From Cylindrotheca closterium (taxonomy: Eukaryota; Bacillariophyta; Bacillariophyceae; Bacillariales; Bacillariaceae), in the NCBI GenBank assembly GCA_933822405.4, contig CAKOGP040000224.1:417868-481867 (forward strand): a DNA stretch of 64,000 nucleotides, in the 5' to 3' direction. Positions 10,280 to 20,682 of this stretch are shown here, in pieces. Under the pieces are notes generated by a model. It ran no database searches, was not told where the DNA came from, and was given only the letters and a program-made list of their open reading frames with translations. The translations under genes were made by a program, and so were the position numbers. The number at the start of each line of letters is the position of its first letter. Positions within the stretch are counted from its first letter, which is position 1.

Positions 10280-10690
10280 ATGAAGAACTTGGAGCGGCAA
10301 TCTACACAGGCTTGTTCCGATTACCGCAAGGCATTGGATAAGTGCGAGCAAGACGAACTTCAGTTGGTCCGATCCGAGACTCCACCTCCTGGCAAAGCTG
10401 CTGGTTCTGTGCGATGTTGATCAGCAGTGGCAATAAGAATCTCGAGTGGCTAGTGACCGAGTTTCAAGTCTTTTTGCAGCAGCATTATCATCATGAGGAT
10501 GGTAGTACAGCTGCAGTAGTGTGGTAAAACCAAAAGACCACCACCACCACCACCACCAACAACAACAACAAATGGTGGACCAATTGCGCAAGCTTGTGAA
10601 TGGACAAGGCATTCAATACAGCCATTGGCCAGACGAGGAGTTGTCCTTTTGGGTGGGCTAACACTTGGACTTGCTGAACGATTCTACTAG
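10280..10690 (+). CDS. Candidate small two-exon gene (tentative)
   Basis: ATG at 10280 opens MKNLERQSTQACSDYRKALD and KCEQDE, with Cys spacing C-x9-C. If a GT...AG intron is taken from 10409 to 10519 (111 nt), the frame continues in phase 0 with CGKTKRP, then a Pro/Thr run, then PLARRGVVLLGGLTLGLAER and FY before TAG 10688-10690. That gives 99 aa with a C-terminal hydrophobic helix. The join rests only on frame continuity and minimal splice signals. Two other frames in the same stretch also read protein-like (NKNLEWLVTEFQVFLQQHY and VDQLRKLVNGQGIQYSHWPD), so a frameshifted pseudogene or a different splicing pattern is equally possible. Family not recognised. Confidence 0.25.
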
Positions 10691-11541
10691 CAACAACAAC
10701 AACAAGAACAACAACAACAACAGGAACAACAGCAATCTAGAGGAATTGAAGAAAGAAGCTCGCGAGTTTGAAGATGGCTGATACTTGCTCCAACTTCCGA
10801 TTCGAGAGCTTGAGGCGTTTGTTGCTCATCAAACGAAGTATAATAATAGCAGCCACAATAACAAGAAGAGGCCACCATCACAACGATTGACAAGTGGTGA
10901 CGATCATGAGGATTATGAGGACGAGAATTGAAAAACCGCAAGGTTTTCTTCGTTGTACCGTGGTATTGCATTGACGTGTATAAACTAATGCTATAATACC
11001 ATAGGGAGACTACCGGTGGGAATCAACAAGGTATTATTGTAAAAAGATTCTATTATAAAACATAGTCCTATATTCTGTATCTTCTTTTATATTCTATATA
11101 TGGATATGCAACAAGAGGCATGCGGAAGGAGATGAAGATTTAGTATTTCGTAGGTATAGTCAGTCGTCAGTCGGGCTTGTGAAAGACCGCGAGGATAGGG
11201 ACGAGTGAGTGAGTGAGTGAGTCGGTGCGTCGTCATTGTCACCACGTTTTCGTTTTGTGTGCGTTGGATATTATTTTCAATTTGGGGCGTGGGCCATTTT
11301 GATTGGTTCGAGAGAGCCATGAAATCTCCGGGTGAGATCCACGAAAGAATTTTGAAATACGTGTCCGGCAATATTCTTCAAGTTTGGACAGCTGGTTCTC
11401 ATGTACGAACCGGTATTATATTCATCTAGAAAGAACACTCCAGCACGATTTTAGGGAAGCAATGTCCAGAATTCACAGAACTGCAGACTCAGACTCATAG
11501 CAAAACAGTAGGTTCAAGGTACACTGCAACACAAACTAACG
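10691..11541. other. Intergenic, 5' of the PPR gene
   Basis: Starts with CAA/AAC trinucleotide runs, after which one frame reads NLEELKKEAREFEDG before a stop (about 10735-10783), possibly part of the same decayed or spliced gene as the preceding feature. Later there is a GAGT tetranucleotide run (about 11204-11222). No complete gene is supported. Confidence 0.4.
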
Positions 11542-14472
11542 ATGAAGTTTCGCAAGTCATCATCGACAGTGGCTGTTGTGCTTTGCTGTTTCACTAGTAT
11601 GCATGAACCATCGCTAGCTGATGCCTTTCAGCTGAATAAGACATATCGAATACACAGTCCGTTGCATTATAAGGTTCAAGATACCAATACTAGAATAAGT
11701 ACGTCACTGTACTATTCAAGTGACGAATTTCATCCCAGCCGGTGGGCGGATCCAAAGCAGAGACGCAAGAATCGAAAACGATATCAGAAAAATAACAATC
11801 AGAAGAATCAGAAGAATCCTTCAGGAAACCTTGAGACTAAGACCAAGAATGGTCATCCGAGTCGTCACCTGAACAACAGTAATACCAACGGCTTCCATAA
11901 AAAGTGCTTCATCCGCAAAGACGCCCAGAGTTCCCAAGAAAGTAAAGCGAAAAAGCAATGGCTCAAGCGAAACTCGGATGCAATGCTGCTGACAACACCG
12001 GGATCCTTGCAAAAAGGAAAGTGGCACGAACTTGTGTCTTTGCTAAAAGCCTGGTCCAAGAGAAGCAAATTTGATGAAGATGCACCTTTGTATGTGGAGC
12101 AGTTGCTCCAACGACTGACACAGGAACGAGTGTCTGGCAATCCAGAAGCCATTGCGGATACCGAATTGTACAACATTCTCTTGGACACTTGGGCATGTGC
12201 TGCCTTGTTTCTCTTGCCCGAGAGTTCCGAAACGGCATCCCAACGAGCCAGAGAAATTCTTCGTCACTTTCAGGATTCTTCCAATCACGATGAAATGGAT
12301 GTGTTTAGACCCAATGAACAATCCTTTTCCATGGTATTTGATGTGGTCAATCGCATTGAAGGACCTCAGGTAACTCGACGTCTCCTGGGATGGATGGAAA
12401 ATTTGTATTCCACTGGCAAGAATCCACATGCCAAGCCTTCCGAAAAGTATTACCGGACCATTTTGGATTCCTACGCGAATAGTGGTCATGACAATGCGGG
12501 ATTGCTTGCGGAAGGTCTTGTGAGACACATGCTAGCGACGGGGATTGTCCAACCCGATACCGTGTGTTACAACCTTGCCATCAAGGCTTGGTTGCGTGCA
12601 AGGAAGGGTCGTCAATCGGCCGAACATGCCCAACAAATCTTGGAAGAAATGGAGGCTCCCAAGGATATTGTCACCTATAGCACTGTCATTGCCGCCTGGG
12701 GTGCTTCTGGTATGAGGTCTCATGCGGTGGATAGTGCCGAGAAGCTTTTACGAGAATTGATGGACTCGACTGAATTGCAACCCAATACTGTCGTTTTCAA
12801 TACAGTCATGTCTACCTGGGTCAAGTCCAAGGATCCCATGGCGTCCAAACGGACTCGAGAACTACTCAACCTGATGGAAGGATCCCAATACGATTCTTCC
12901 TCCTCGCAACATTATTTTCCTCCCGACTTGATTTCGTACAACACTCACATCCATGCCTTGTCTCAACATGGGAGTCTGCCTGGATATGCCCAACAGGCCA
13001 ATGGTGTACTCGATCAAATGGAACTATCCCATGAACAAGGACTGGCATCCTTTCGACCCAATTTGTTTACGTACAATTTGGTGATCGATGCATGGTCCCG
13101 AGCTTCTGAAAAGGATGAACCAGAGGCCGCTTGGAATGCCGTTCGCGTCTTGCGAAGGCTCATTACTTCCACCAGATTACCAGATCCAGATACCTACTCA
13201 TTCAATCAGGCCTTTGCGGCCTTGGCCAAGAGTCAAAAGGAAGGGGCAGCCGCCATGGCGGTCCAACTACTGCAGTACATGGAAAATGCCCATCGCCTCA
13301 AGATGCACAAGAGTGTCCGCCCGGATGTGATTGGATACACTTCGGTTATTTTGGCATTGACGAGAAGCAAACAAGCTGATTCGGCAGAACGTGCCGAAGC
13401 CATTTTGAGACGCATGAAGGAACGTCATGCCAATGGCGAATCGCACATGAAACCCAATCGGGCGTGTTTTCATGCCGTCATTGACTGTTGGGCCAAGAGT
13501 GATAAGGGCACCTTGGCCGCACGCAAAGCGGAAGCCTTGCTCCAAGAAATGGAAGAACTCTGTGCCAATGGATTACCAAAGGTGGCACCGAATACCTATA
13601 CCTACAATGCCGTACTGAAATCCTGGGAAAAGTCTGGGACGAGATGTTGTGGGAATCAAGCACAGAAGCACCTGGAGCGCATGTGGAAACTTCATCAAGA
13701 TGGCGACAGCACGATTGCACCAGACGATTTGAGTTTCAAAATTGTGAGTATTATTCTATTGTGTTTGTTGCGGATGCAATCAGATATATAGTCTGACACG
13801 CGTGTATCCTTTTGCCATCTTTCTCAGGTCATTGACGCCATTTCCAAGAGTGAAAGCGAGTCCAAAGCCCAGAAAGCACTCCGACTTCTTCGCCGAATGG
13901 ACAAATGGTACCAATCGGGATACGAAAATGCTCGTCCCAACGAAGAGACGTATACGACAGTATTGAGTTCCTGCACCTTTCCGGCAGATCACTCGGATTT
14001 CAAGACCCGTCGCAAGGCATTGGACACTGCCATTTTTACTCTACAAGAATTACAATCGTCTCGGTATGGACAGGCAGATGACGTTGCCTATGCTACCTTT
14101 ATGAAGGCTTGCGCCAACCTGGCCTTGCCATTACCAAGCAAAATGGACGGTGGTCGGCAACGACACAAGGAAGAAAGGCTCATGTTACGGGAAGTGATTC
14201 GAGCAACCTTTAAGCAATGCTGTGAGGATGGGCAAGTGGGTGAGACTTTTTTGGAACACTTGAAAAATGCCGCTCCGCCTGACTTGTACATGCAACTACT
14301 GTCGGAAGCCATGCTGGATCAGATCCCAAGTTGCCCAGCATTTGAAGTGGACGACTGCGACCCAATCGATTTTAAGGATTATCGGCAGTGTGGTTCGGTT
14401 GCAGAACTTTTCAAACAGCTGCCATATGAATGGCGGTGCAACGCTCTGTCGACGACTGGTGGAACCGACTAA
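11542..14472 (+). CDS. Pentatricopeptide-repeat (PPR) protein, probably plastid-targeted
   Basis: Exon 1 is 11542-13743 and exon 2 is 13828-14472, separated by an 84-nt intron (GTGAGT...TCTCAG). They join in phase 0 to give 948 aa. The N-terminus has a hydrophobic stretch ending in SLADA|FQLNK, a diatom plastid signal/transit junction. From about residue 230 onward come repeated 35-39-residue helical pairs with typical PPR wording, such as PDTVCYNLAIKAWLRA, DIVTYSTVIAAWGASG, PNLFTYNLVIDAWSRA, PDVIGYTSVILALTRS and PNTYTYNAVLKSWEKS. PPR proteins bind organellar RNA base by base and act in processing, stability, editing or translation. No DYW, SMR or MRP domain is apparent at the C-terminus. RNA target unknown. 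Confidence 0.9.
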
Positions 14473-14635
14473 ATGAGACACGAATAGTACCGATACCTCA
14501 TGGCGCTGTCTTATTGTTGAGACCCCGCACTTGCTAAGCAAACACAAAATATAGAATAGAAGAAGAAAAACAAATAAAAATTGCAATAGATGATGATACT
14601 CTAGCAAGTATTATGTTTAGCTCCTTCTTGTTCTT

Positions 14636-15808
14636 CTATGCTTTCTGCTTTTGAGCTTCTTGAAGTAGAGCTTGAACCGCTTCCGTGTATGTCGGTCTCT
14701 TGTCCGATACCAATGCCACACTGTCTTGCACCATGACACGGCCACCCTTGTCGTAGGGGGTTTGAAGAACGACTTGCCATGGTTCCGGATACACCCGATA
14801 CAGCCAACCGTAAACACCCTTGTCACTCACTGGCTTCAAATAAAATATGGATTCAAAGGACTTGTAGAAATCAAAGGTCTTGGCCAATGCTGGAAAAATG
14901 AAACCATTGTAGTATCCGTCACGGACCTTGTCCAAGGCTCCATTCACGATGCAGGTGGGAGTACTCGATTTGGCCATGTCCATGTGAAACTTTTTGACAT
15001 TGATCCAGTCCTCCACGGGTCCACCATTCCCTGGTTGACACACCAAGTGGAGCGAAGGATTACTATTAGTCTCAGTAGTCAGGTCGTCCAAGGAATCCTT
15101 ATTTCCCAACAATCCCGAATCTCCATTGCCACCGCCAAGCAGTTGACTCATGCCAGCGGCAAAGGTTGCACCCCATGGTTTGGAGTAATTCTCATCTGCG
15201 TTGCTGCTGTCATCATCAGTGGAAGAGGCTGACGAAGAGTAATGTTCGGTCACGGCTTCAATGCTGGTCCAGGATGCTGCTTGCCGGAATCGTTGACCAT
15301 TCCACTCTTCTTTGGCAAGTTCCACTTCCTTGGTATCCGGTAAGACAAACCACACTGGAGGACTGATAGCATTCGAAAGTGTTGGAAGCCATTCTATGCA
15401 CCAGTCACGATTTTTGTTGAGTTCTTGAACATTGTCAAAGTCATCAAACTGAGATTTGGATTCCAAGAGTGGAGGAAACTCAATTTCCATTTCTTTCTTG
15501 CCATCTCTGATGGCTTGCTGTAGAGCCGATAATGAAGTTTTGCGAAAGTCACCAGTGATATCACGTGATTTGGCTTCTGACTTTTCAAAGGGAGAGATAT
15601 TGGGTGGCAATGGTGAAAGCCTTGCTGCTTGGAGTGATGTTGGTGTCGCTGTCGCTGAACAAGACGAGGAATATGATGAAGAATCATAATAGTAAGATGA
15701 TGACCACGACCCTCTTCTGCTGATCGGTAGTTGGTTGACCCACGCATGTGCCGGGTTTATCAGTACCACTGAAAGAATCATTCCAAGATATAGTCGACAA
15801 GACATCAT
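14636..15808 (-). CDS. DUF1995-domain protein, probably plastid-targeted
   Basis: 390 aa, intronless. The N-terminus MMSCRLYLGMILSVVLINPA is a signal peptide followed by HA|WVNQLP, an aromatic-initiated transit region. The mature part shows the DUF1995 layout: SLSALQQAIRDGKKEMEIEF followed by PPLLESK, then WFVLPDTKEVELAKEEW, LHLVCQPGNGGPVEDWINV, CIVNGALDKVRDGYY, and a C-terminal FESIFYLKPVSDKGVYGWLY and YPEPWQV. DUF1995 is found in plastid proteins of algae and plants, including LPA3, which assists photosystem II assembly. The biochemical role is otherwise unknown. It converges on the PPR gene and diverges from gene A of the CRAL-TRIO/DUF6824 array. Confidence 0.82.
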   Translation of the reverse strand: MMSCRLYLGMILSVVLINPAHAWVNQLPISRRGSWSSSYYYDSSSYSSSCSATATPTSLQAARLSPLPPNISPFEKSEAKSRDITGDFRKTSLSALQQAIRDGKKEMEIEFPPLLESKSQFDDFDNVQELNKNRDWCIEWLPTLSNAISPPVWFVLPDTKEVELAKEEWNGQRFRQAASWTSIEAVTEHYSSSASSTDDDSSNADENYSKPWGATFAAGMSQLLGGGNGDSGLLGNKDSLDDLTTETNSNPSLHLVCQPGNGGPVEDWINVKKFHMDMAKSSTPTCIVNGALDKVRDGYYNGFIFPALAKTFDFYKSFESIFYLKPVSDKGVYGWLYRVYPEPWQVVLQTPYDKGGRVMVQDSVALVSDKRPTYTEAVQALLQEAQKQKA

Positions 15809-16145
15809 GTTGTTGTTGTTGTTGCATGCAGTTTGAGGAGATAGTAAGATTTGTTATACCGCCGCAGTATACTGGCGGCCGTTGTTTGCTTCATACGTCA
15901 GTCTTGAGTGATTCAGAGTCCCGGTTTCCTCGACTTGCTCGACTAAATCAAAAGTTTCGCATTCTGTTCTGTATGAGTTCCGCCCTTGAAGGTGTTAAAT
16001 AAAACGAACCCACGTAGTTAAGGTAGGTGCTATACTTTTTTAAAAATATATATTTATATGTGATATATCACAGCCCGCTGTGCACGCAAACAATTGTTCA
16101 ACCAAGGTTCAACTATCATCTGTACCGGTAATAATAAAACCTGTG
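15809..16145. promoter_or_regulatory. Divergent intergenic region, DUF1995 gene and gene A
   Basis: 337 bp between two start codons. An A/T-rich stretch with TATATTTATATG and a TATATCA near 16046-16070 lies about 80-100 bp upstream of gene A's ATG. A TACCGGTA palindrome (16123-16130) sits 15 bp before it. Confidence 0.5.
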
Positions 16146-17864
16146 ATGAGCAAGCTTGATGTTTCCTTCAATGCTGGGCCTCGTTGCTTCGGCTGTCGCA
16201 TCGATGGTAGGACGAATTCAGGCTCGAATAATAATCTGAAGGATGATAATGTGGATCTTCTTCTTGATGACGCTCAAAAGAAAAAGGATGAAATCGAAAC
16301 AATGTTATCTGAAGCAATGAATGCTCTGACATTTGAACAACGGCAAGCTCAGCAGGAGGTACTTCATGGAGTAGAGAAGAGGATCAAGGAAGAGTCTACC
16401 ATTATTGAAAAGGCACTGGTAGGACTGGATGAAAATTTATCGAGGATGAAAAATGGAACTGTCTACGAGACAGCAGAAACGATGAGTTTCGATTACGTCC
16501 ATGCCAGAGCCTTCCGAATTATGTTTCTCCGAGGCAATCGGTATGATCAAAAGGCTACCGCTGACCAAATGATCCGCTTCTTTGAAGTCAAACAAGAACT
16601 CTTTGGAAAGGACAAACTGGTGAAAGATATTACCATTGATGACTTGGACGAAGATGACCTTGCTTGCATGAGGACTGGGTCCGTACAAGTGGCTGGTAAG
16701 GATCGATCCAATCGAACTGTCGTTCTGACGTTTCCAGGCTTGAGGGCGCACAAGATAATACAGAATCAGATGCGGTCAAATTATTACATGTTCATGAATG
16801 TCTTACAGTCTGAGGAGACTCAATTGCGTGGGTACGTCACAGTCGCTTACTCGGTGGGGAGCGCCTTTCGGGACAAGCTCGCTGGGGAAGGCTACCCAGA
16901 TCTAGCAAGGCTCGTTTTGGCTGTGCCGTTTCACATGGCGTCCTACCACGTCTGTGTCAGCGGGACGGACTTGGGCGAATATGTGCTTTACAGTGTTCTC
17001 ATCAAGGCAATCAATATTAGCACCCGTGCCCGTTTCCAGGTGCATTTCGGCACGGATTTAGAGTGTCAGTATAGTTTGTCTACCTTTGGAATACCAACAG
17101 ATAGACTCCCCTTTGTTCCCGGGACGGAGCAAGTCAGTCTTCAACGACACCTCGACTGGATGCAATCACATATCAGGAGAGGAGACAAGCAAGGAGGAGG
17201 AAATTCATCCCTTACCAACAGAAGCACCTTGATTGAACCAACCGACGATGACTTCCTCTGTGTCAGTGGGAAGCAATGCCACAACGGTGGGAACAATCGT
17301 CTTCGTCAAAAGGTTAGGGAAATGACAGATTTGTACACATCTGCAATGAGTGCGGAGAGACGAAGTGTCGTTGACACTATCATCAGTGAGGTACGGCAGT
17401 CAGGAGGCCGCTTTCTGAAACGAACAAAACAAGTTGAACCGATATGGATCGAGCTAACAACTGAAGAAGCACGATCTAAGATATATCAAATGTTTCGCAA
17501 CAACAAACGCTTGCGTGGAGCATCGTCACGGCAGCAAGTTTCAGCTGGAACTCCGATATCAGGGGATCCACTACCCCATGATGTACTGCTAGGTAAATTT
17601 GAGAGGAACGGGGGCAATGTCTTATTGCTGAATCTCGTCAAGGATCGATTTGAAGAGTACGATAGGTTGGATCGTGGAATGAAAGCAGCAGTAGTCAATG
17701 ATGTCCTACAAGCAATCAAGGATGCAGATGGCCGCTTCCTGCAATCATCTCCCAATGATAATAATCGAGAACTCTACGAAGTTTCCAACGAGAAGGCCCG
17801 AGAGGCCATTTCCAAGTGTTTCCGAAATTATCGTCGACGAATGTTACAGAAAGTCAGCCTGTGA
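16146..17864 (+). CDS. Gene A: CRAL-TRIO/Sec14-like protein with two DUF6824-type domains
   Basis: 572 aa, intronless. The ATG at 16146 (MSKLDVSFN) is preferred over upstream non-ATG codons because E and F begin alike. Order: CFGC-type N-terminus; family motif LTFEQRQAQQEVLHGV (about 61-76); CRAL-TRIO N-like helix FRIMFLRGNRYDQKATADQM (about 123-142); acidic DITIDDLDEDD (about 161); GKDRSNRTVVLTFPG opening the lipid-binding-like core, which runs to about 345. The first DUF6824-type domain is about 365-450, with NNRLRQKV, SGGRFLK and YQMFRNNKR. The second is about 475-565, with DVLLGKFERNGGN, LDRGMK, DGRFLQ and KCFRNYRRR. CRAL-TRIO modules bind hydrophobic ligands such as phosphoinositides or tocopherol; DUF6824 has no established function. 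No signal peptide, so probably cytosolic or nuclear. Confidence 0.82.
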   Translation: MSKLDVSFNAGPRCFGCRIDGRTNSGSNNNLKDDNVDLLLDDAQKKKDEIETMLSEAMNALTFEQRQAQQEVLHGVEKRIKEESTIIEKALVGLDENLSRMKNGTVYETAETMSFDYVHARAFRIMFLRGNRYDQKATADQMIRFFEVKQELFGKDKLVKDITIDDLDEDDLACMRTGSVQVAGKDRSNRTVVLTFPGLRAHKIIQNQMRSNYYMFMNVLQSEETQLRGYVTVAYSVGSAFRDKLAGEGYPDLARLVLAVPFHMASYHVCVSGTDLGEYVLYSVLIKAINISTRARFQVHFGTDLECQYSLSTFGIPTDRLPFVPGTEQVSLQRHLDWMQSHIRRGDKQGGGNSSLTNRSTLIEPTDDDFLCVSGKQCHNGGNNRLRQKVREMTDLYTSAMSAERRSVVDTIISEVRQSGGRFLKRTKQVEPIWIELTTEEARSKIYQMFRNNKRLRGASSRQQVSAGTPISGDPLPHDVLLGKFERNGGNVLLLNLVKDRFEEYDRLDRGMKAAVVNDVLQAIKDADGRFLQSSPNDNNRELYEVSNEKAREAISKCFRNYRRRMLQKVSL

Positions 17865-18248
17865 TTCTGCTTCAAGTTACCGGTTACGTTACGAAAAAGC
17901 GTCATTGTGGTTGTGCCTACATAACAGAATCATATTGTTTTTTATATGTAAATTCCATTCTCTATCCTGCGGTAATGAATTCAGCTTATTGTGTAGGGCG
18001 GAGGCACGTTCGCTCGAAGATCGGAAGTGTCCTTTTAGCATTTCCACTTCTTCACAGCATAAATAAATTTCGGCCAAACTTCTTCGGATTCTTCAAATTT
18101 TAATATCATCCATTCACATATCATTCACACTTTCACTTATATATCATTTGATATTTTCCCGCAGTGTAATCGTTATTTTTTAAAGCGCTTTGCGTCAGCA
18201 TAAAAAGCATGAAAAGTCGTTTTGGTTACAGTGTTTGTAAAATTCAAA
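17865..18248. other. Intergenic between genes A and B
   Basis: No coding potential recognised. It must hold the 3' end of A and the promoter of B. Contains a near-palindrome TACCGGTT just after the stop of A (17879-17886) and A/T-rich sequence near 18100-18160. Confidence 0.5.
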
Positions 18249-20086
18249 ATGAATTCATCACGATCATTTCCAATGGAAAATCGTTCGGAAATCACCAGCA
18301 TGAGCATCCTGGATCAACCGTTCAGAGCACAGCCAAGTTGCTTTGATAATGATGATGAGTCCTCAGATAATCATTCAAACTATTGTGACGTATTCGAAAA
18401 GAAGAACAATCATCACAAGCGCCAAGAAGAAGATACCTCATTGTCAACTGATGTGAAACAACAGAACAAGGAAATTGATGCAATCTTATCTGCTGCGTTG
18501 AATGGACTGTCGTTTCAGGAGAGACAAAAGCAACAAGAAGACTTGCATGGTGTGAATGATGAAATCGTTGAGGAAGCAAATTTCATTGACCATTCCCTGA
18601 AGGACTTAGATAGTCACCTGATACGGACGAAACAAGGAAGTGTGTACGAGAAGGCAGAAACAATGAATCCTGAATATGTTCATGATAGAGGTTTTCGAAA
18701 CATGTTTCTGAGAGGTAATCGATATGATACAAAAGCAACCGCTGACCAGATGCTTCGCTTCTTTGCAATAAAGGAACAACTTTTCGGAGAGCAAAAGTTG
18801 ACAAAGGATATCACCATTGATGACTTGGATGACGATGACAAGGAAGCGCTCAAAGCGGGATCAATTCAGTTCGCTGGGAAAGATAGATCGAATCGAGTAC
18901 TATTTCTTCAGCTTCCGTCACTAAGAGTGTACAAGACTCTACTCAATGAATTGCGCTACCGCTACTACATCACAATGCAACAATTGCGCTCAGAAGCAAC
19001 GCAACTGAGAGGAGCGGTAGCGATTACCTACGTCGTTGGGCAATTTGGGGACAACGTGAAAGGAGAGGGATTTATCGAGCAAATGAGGTTGGCCACGGCG
19101 CTACCACTTCATACAGCTGCTTTCCATGCGTGCTGTAATTATGGAGCGCAGCATGTGATTGGCAAGGCGGCAATCTCGGTATGTTTTTTCTTTTTAGTTT
19201 TGTTCATCAGCCTTCCATCTCTGTGCTAACGAAATCAATTGTTCCATAGCTAATGCCAGCAAAGTTAAAAGCTCGGTTTCGTGTGCATTGTGGATCCCCC
19301 ATGGAAATTCAGTACATTTTGTCCAGCTACGGAATATCTGTTGACCAACTACCACTAAAATCAAGGACGCATGAAATCGATATGACTAGACACATCGATT
19401 GGCTCCAAGGTGAACTACCGACCATGATGGACCAAGAACCAAGACAAGAGCATACTAGTACCATCGAACCGAATCCCAGTGATGTGCTTTATATGGGTGG
19501 CAAAAAGAGTCAAAACCAGGGCAATGATCGACTACGCAATCTTGTTCGCCAACTGGCACCTAAGTATGGTTCAGCCCCGAACCATAAGAAGAGACAAGTT
19601 GTGGACGGAATCATACATGACATTCACGAATCTGGAGGCCGCTTCTTATTGCAAGAAGCGAATGGCGAGGTTTGGACCGAATTGCCGATAGAGAAAGTTA
19701 GACCCAAGATCAGCCAGAGTTTCCGAAATTACAAAAACAAACGGGAGGCATCTTCTCGTCATAAGACCCCGACTGGTACCCTCATTACAGGAGAACCACA
19801 CCCAGGAGACGTCATATTTGGCAGATCACAAAGAAGTGGGGGTAATGACTTGTTACATGGCCTTATCAAGGAAAGGTCAGACGAGTACGACGCTTTAGAT
19901 CGTGGACAGAAGCATGCTATCGTGAATGCTGTCGTTCATAGGATAAAGGGAGAGGGTGGTAGATTCCTTCAACCAACTGAAGACGGTAGCGGCTGGCTGG
20001 AAGTCTCAAATGAAACAGCTCGTGAAAAAGTTGCGAGATACTTTCTAAACTATCGACGGACAGCCGCAAAGAGTGGGGTCCAATAG
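18249..20086 (+). CDS. Gene B: CRAL-TRIO/Sec14-like protein with two DUF6824-type domains
   Basis: Exon 1 is 18249-19178, the intron is 19179-19249 (71 nt, GTATGT...CCATAG) and exon 2 is 19250-20086, phase 0, 588 aa. The first ATG of the frame (MNSSRSFPMENRSE) is used; MSILDQPF a few codons later is an alternative that aligns with gene E. Family motif LSFQERQKQQEDLHGV is at about 87, FRNMFLRGNRYDTKA at about 148, and GKDRSNRVLFLQLPSL follows DITIDDLDDDD. The intron falls just before LMPAKLKARFRVH, about 30 residues later than the intron in D and E. First DUF6824-type domain about 387-467 (DVLYMGGKKSQNQGNDRLR ... GGRFLL); second about 496-585 (DVIFGRSQRSGGNDLLHGL ... GGRFLQ, ending FLNYRRT). 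Role as for gene A: inferred lipid binding, unproven. Confidence 0.82.
19179..19249 (+). other. Intron of gene B
   Basis: 71 nt, GTATGT donor and TTCCATAG acceptor, phase 0. Placed by aligning the flanking protein (KAAIS before, LMPAKLKARFR after) with intronless genes A and C. Confidence 0.8.
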
Positions 20087-20682
20087 GTTACATCTATGTC
20101 TTCCCAGGAGGGTGGTAAAGCTAACACTAGCTAGTCGTGGCGGTGGTACACTGCCTAGCTACCAGCCATTGTTAGTCTGAGAAGATGAAGCATATATAAA
20201 CTTGCTGCAATATCATCTTTTTACGATATTTTGGCTGCGATATTTGCTGAGTACTCCATGGAGGATGCGTGTTTGCAATTCTCGACACCCATGATACAGT
20301 GCATACTGGGTACCAGGTACACATGCCTACCGTACTATATTTGGAATATAAGGGAATTTGTAGCATCGGCACCCTTCGTACTACTGTATGATACAGTATT
20401 AATAGTAGTAATTATAAAATAAAATACACATTTCGAAAAACGCATAGTTGTGTCGCGCAGAACGCGATTATTCAGGGGGGCGTTATATACGTGTACATTG
20501 TCTCTCCCCGCCGGCATTTACAGCGCACGTTCCATCAGCGCTGGTTGCGCCTCTTATTACCGTATCCAAACACGAACAAAAATATACCGTATGCGTATCG
20601 ATCTTATTGTTATTGCCATACTGTATATCACATGCCTAAAACACTTGAGACCATATTTTACAAAGTGAAATATATCAACAGC
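20087..20682. other. Intergenic between genes B and C
   Basis: About 600 bp. The gene C frame stays open upstream to about 20491 but has no homology to family N-termini there. Nothing else was recognised. Several TACC/GGTA half-sites occur (about 20310-20335) but no perfect TACCGGTA. Confidence 0.5.
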
